Part shown: piece after piece, positions 62,730 to 64,000 of the stretch | Layout of the letters: each line of letters starts with the position of its first letter | Position numbering within the stretch: the first letter of the stretch is position 1 | Assembly: GCF_002954775.1 (NCBI RefSeq) | Contig: NZ_PJME01000020.1 | Span: forward strand, 62,001-126,000 | Source: Streptomyces geranii | Lineage (GTDB): Bacteria; Actinomycetota; Actinomycetes; Streptomycetales; Streptomycetaceae | Direction: 5' to 3' | DNA length: 64,000 nucleotides | Notes under the pieces: generated by a model | Told to the model about the DNA's origin: nothing | Seen by the model: the letters and a program-made list of their open reading frames with translations, nothing else | Database searches by the model: none | Made by a program: the position numbers and the translations under genes

Positions 62730-62777
62730 ATGAATTTTTTCATACTTCTTGCAAAGCAGACGGCATATATAAATACT
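62730..62777 (+). promoter_or_regulatory. AT-rich promoter with palindrome upstream of 62942 gene
   Basis: ATGAA-N4-TTCAT (62730-62743) is followed by TTGCAA (62749-62754), a 17-base spacer and AATACT (62772-62777), a good vegetative promoter. The patch, including CATATATAAATAC, is strikingly AT-rich. The 252-base gap 62690-62941 holds nothing else. Confidence 0.55.
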
Positions 62778-62941
62778 GCTCACGGACCCGCTGCCGCCGT
62801 CTCCTACCCGCGTCGGCGCCTCGGGTGTCCGGACGGGTGTCGCCTGCGCGAACGCCCGTTGCGGCCCCGGCCATCCCCTAGGCCGGGGCCGCTGAACACC
62901 GTCGCCACCCCGTCGACGCCGTACTCCCGGAAGCGAAGCCC

Positions 62942-63325
62942 ATGCCTCTGACCTCCACGATCGCCACACGGACCGGCCCGGACTGGCCGTGTCAGGTCAA
63001 GATCCCCGGCAGCTACGACTGGGAACGCTCGGCGGTCAGATGGCTGCGCGAGCTGGTGCCGACGCGCTACGCGGGCTACCCGACGCTGATCCGCCACCCC
63101 GTCCTGCTGGCCCGCCACGCGCACATCCAGGTGCAGCACGAGATCCGGGTCGCCCGCACCGCCCTCCAGACGGCCCGCGCCGACCTGCCGGGCCTCGGCC
63201 TGAGCGAGTCGGTCATCGAGCACACGATCAAGATGTACGCCGCCGAGGTGCTCCAGCTCCAGCACATCGCCCGCAGCATCCGCGCGGTCACCCAGGCCCT
63301 GGTCGACACCCACGCCGCCCGCTGA
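62942..63325 (+). CDS. Conserved hypothetical protein
   Basis: A 127-residue protein I cannot assign. It begins MPLTSTIATRTGPDWPCQVK, then YDWERSAVRWLRELVPTRYA, and is then all helical with an amphipathic coiled-coil-like stretch (ARHAHIQVQHEIRVARTALQ). No signal peptide or membrane helix is seen. Codon use fits a real gene. It has its own strong promoter. Confidence 0.7.
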   Translation: MPLTSTIATRTGPDWPCQVKIPGSYDWERSAVRWLRELVPTRYAGYPTLIRHPVLLARHAHIQVQHEIRVARTALQTARADLPGLGLSESVIEHTIKMYAAEVLQLQHIARSIRAVTQALVDTHAAR

Positions 63326-63359
63326 GGGCGAACGAGGACGGCCCCCGAGGGCGCTCCGC

Positions 63360-63989
63360 TCAGGACGCCGTACGGGACTCCAGATCCTTGCGCGTGTCGT
63401 CGCCGTAGACACCGTTCTCGTCGCCCCGGATGCCGTACCAGAGCTGGAAGCGGGCCACGGCCTCGGTCAGGGCGGTGTCGTAACTGCCGCTGGTGGCGCC
63501 GTCCTTGTAGACGTCCGGGATACGCAGCAGCCGCTCCTGCAGATCGGTCACCTCGGGACCGCTGTCCCCTTCCCGGAGGGTGCCGGGCCCGTCCGGGTCG
63601 GCAGCGGCCGGCGCCGACTGGCTGGGCACGGCCGTGGGAGTCGCGGAGGGCAGCGGCCGGGCCTCCTCCCCCTGGGCATTGCCCGGCAGCAGCAGGGCGG
63701 ACCCGAACCCGACCAGCGCGGCGGCCCCGACGGCGACCACGACGGCCGCCCGCCGCAGATTCGGCCCGAACCCGAACCCGCCGACGGCCGCTTGCGCACG
63801 CTCCCGCTCCTCGGCACGCCGGCGCGTCCGTCTCGGGACGACGGGCGGCAACTCCTGCGTCGCGTCCTCGGCCCCGGGCACCGGCCGGGGCAGGACCACG
63901 TCCTCGTACCCCTCGGGCATCCCGGCCATCGCCTCGTCGTGCTCCCGCATGAGCTGCGCCAGCGCCTCGGTACGACGCCGACGCAGCAC
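63360..63989 (-). CDS. Membrane-anchored peptidoglycan-binding (PGBD1) protein
   Basis: A protein of about 209 residues. An Arg-rich N-terminal cytoplasmic region is followed by one membrane segment (RAAVVVAVGAAALVGFGSAL), a Pro/Ala/Ser linker, then a peptidoglycan-binding 1 domain (GPEVTDLQERLLRIPDVYKD, ALTEAVARFQLWYGI, NGVYGDDTRKDLE). GTG 63989 is the first start in the window, but the frame stays open to the edge and no ribosome binding site is visible, so the true start may lie outside. Confidence 0.78.
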   Translation of the reverse strand: MLRRRRTEALAQLMREHDEAMAGMPEGYEDVVLPRPVPGAEDATQELPPVVPRRTRRRAEERERAQAAVGGFGFGPNLRRAAVVVAVGAAALVGFGSALLLPGNAQGEEARPLPSATPTAVPSQSAPAAADPDGPGTLREGDSGPEVTDLQERLLRIPDVYKDGATSGSYDTALTEAVARFQLWYGIRGDENGVYGDDTRKDLESRTAS

Positions 63990-64000
63990 ACGCGTCGGCT

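Overview
The window is high-GC actinobacterial chromosome, almost certainly Streptomyces or a close relative. Codon third positions are nearly all G or C, many starts are GTG, operons are packed with 4-base stop/start overlaps, and the gene types are typical: a PAS/GAF/SpoIIE/ATPase phosphatase, ROK, RpiR and LysR regulators, a DUF574 methyltransferase, a Cys-free bL32 and methylmalonyl-CoA mutase. I saw no rRNA, tRNA, CRISPR array, transposase or phage gene. All functions are read from sequence motifs and family knowledge; no database search was run.

Layout. 1-5.5 kb holds small unrelated genes (DUF3105, phosphotransferase, ABC exporter, two VOC proteins, DinB). 5.5-8.0 kb is a multidomain SpoIIE-type phosphatase. 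8.2-13.4 kb is a five-gene peptide/nickel-type ABC importer (nikABCDE-like), preceded by a TTGC-N9-GCAA palindrome that fits a Nur box. 14.0-22.1 kb is a vitamin B12 module: a BtuFCD-like importer behind a cobalamin riboswitch, divergent from mutA-mutB-meaB. 22.2-27.8 kb contains a frameshifted remnant, a sulfotransferase, a YcnI-type copper pair, a large nested inverted-repeat element with ten 20-bp tandem units, and an ArsR/His-tailed MFS pair. 27.9-34.6 kb is a seven-gene minus-strand catabolic operon (pxpABC, MHS permease, SDR, aminotransferase, RraA-like aldolase) divergent from a LysR gene. It is followed by a D-2-hydroxyacid dehydrogenase and a MalY-type enzyme on the plus strand.

38-48 kb holds an M23 peptidase, a TPR protein, a DUF574 methyltransferase and a compact graspetide (omega-ester peptide) locus: a 63-residue precursor followed by its ATP-grasp ligase. 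Next come a zinc-independent bL32 with a Zur-like site, a YcgQ/YcgR-type membrane pair, a Mop-type HTH regulator, a serine hydrolase and a P-loop kinase. 48.2-57.7 kb is a carbohydrate locus: two large proteins of unassigned fold (one resembling heparinase-type lyases), an ABC sugar importer, a ROK regulator and a BadF/GlcNAc-kinase-type sugar kinase. 57.9-64 kb carries a Tat-exported PAP2/haloperoxidase protein, a GT39-like membrane protein, an RpiR regulator, a conserved unknown and a peptidoglycan-binding protein cut by the window edge.

Two themes recur. One is metals and metal cofactors (nickel, B12, copper, zinc, molybdate). The other is uptake plus catabolism of an unusual substrate: a lactam-type amino acid at 28-38 kb and a complex glycan at 48-58 kb. 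The best candidates for something undescribed are the graspetide locus at 42.5-43.7 kb, the lactam-to-aldolase operon at 27.9-34.6 kb, and the two unassigned proteins at 48.3-51.8 kb.
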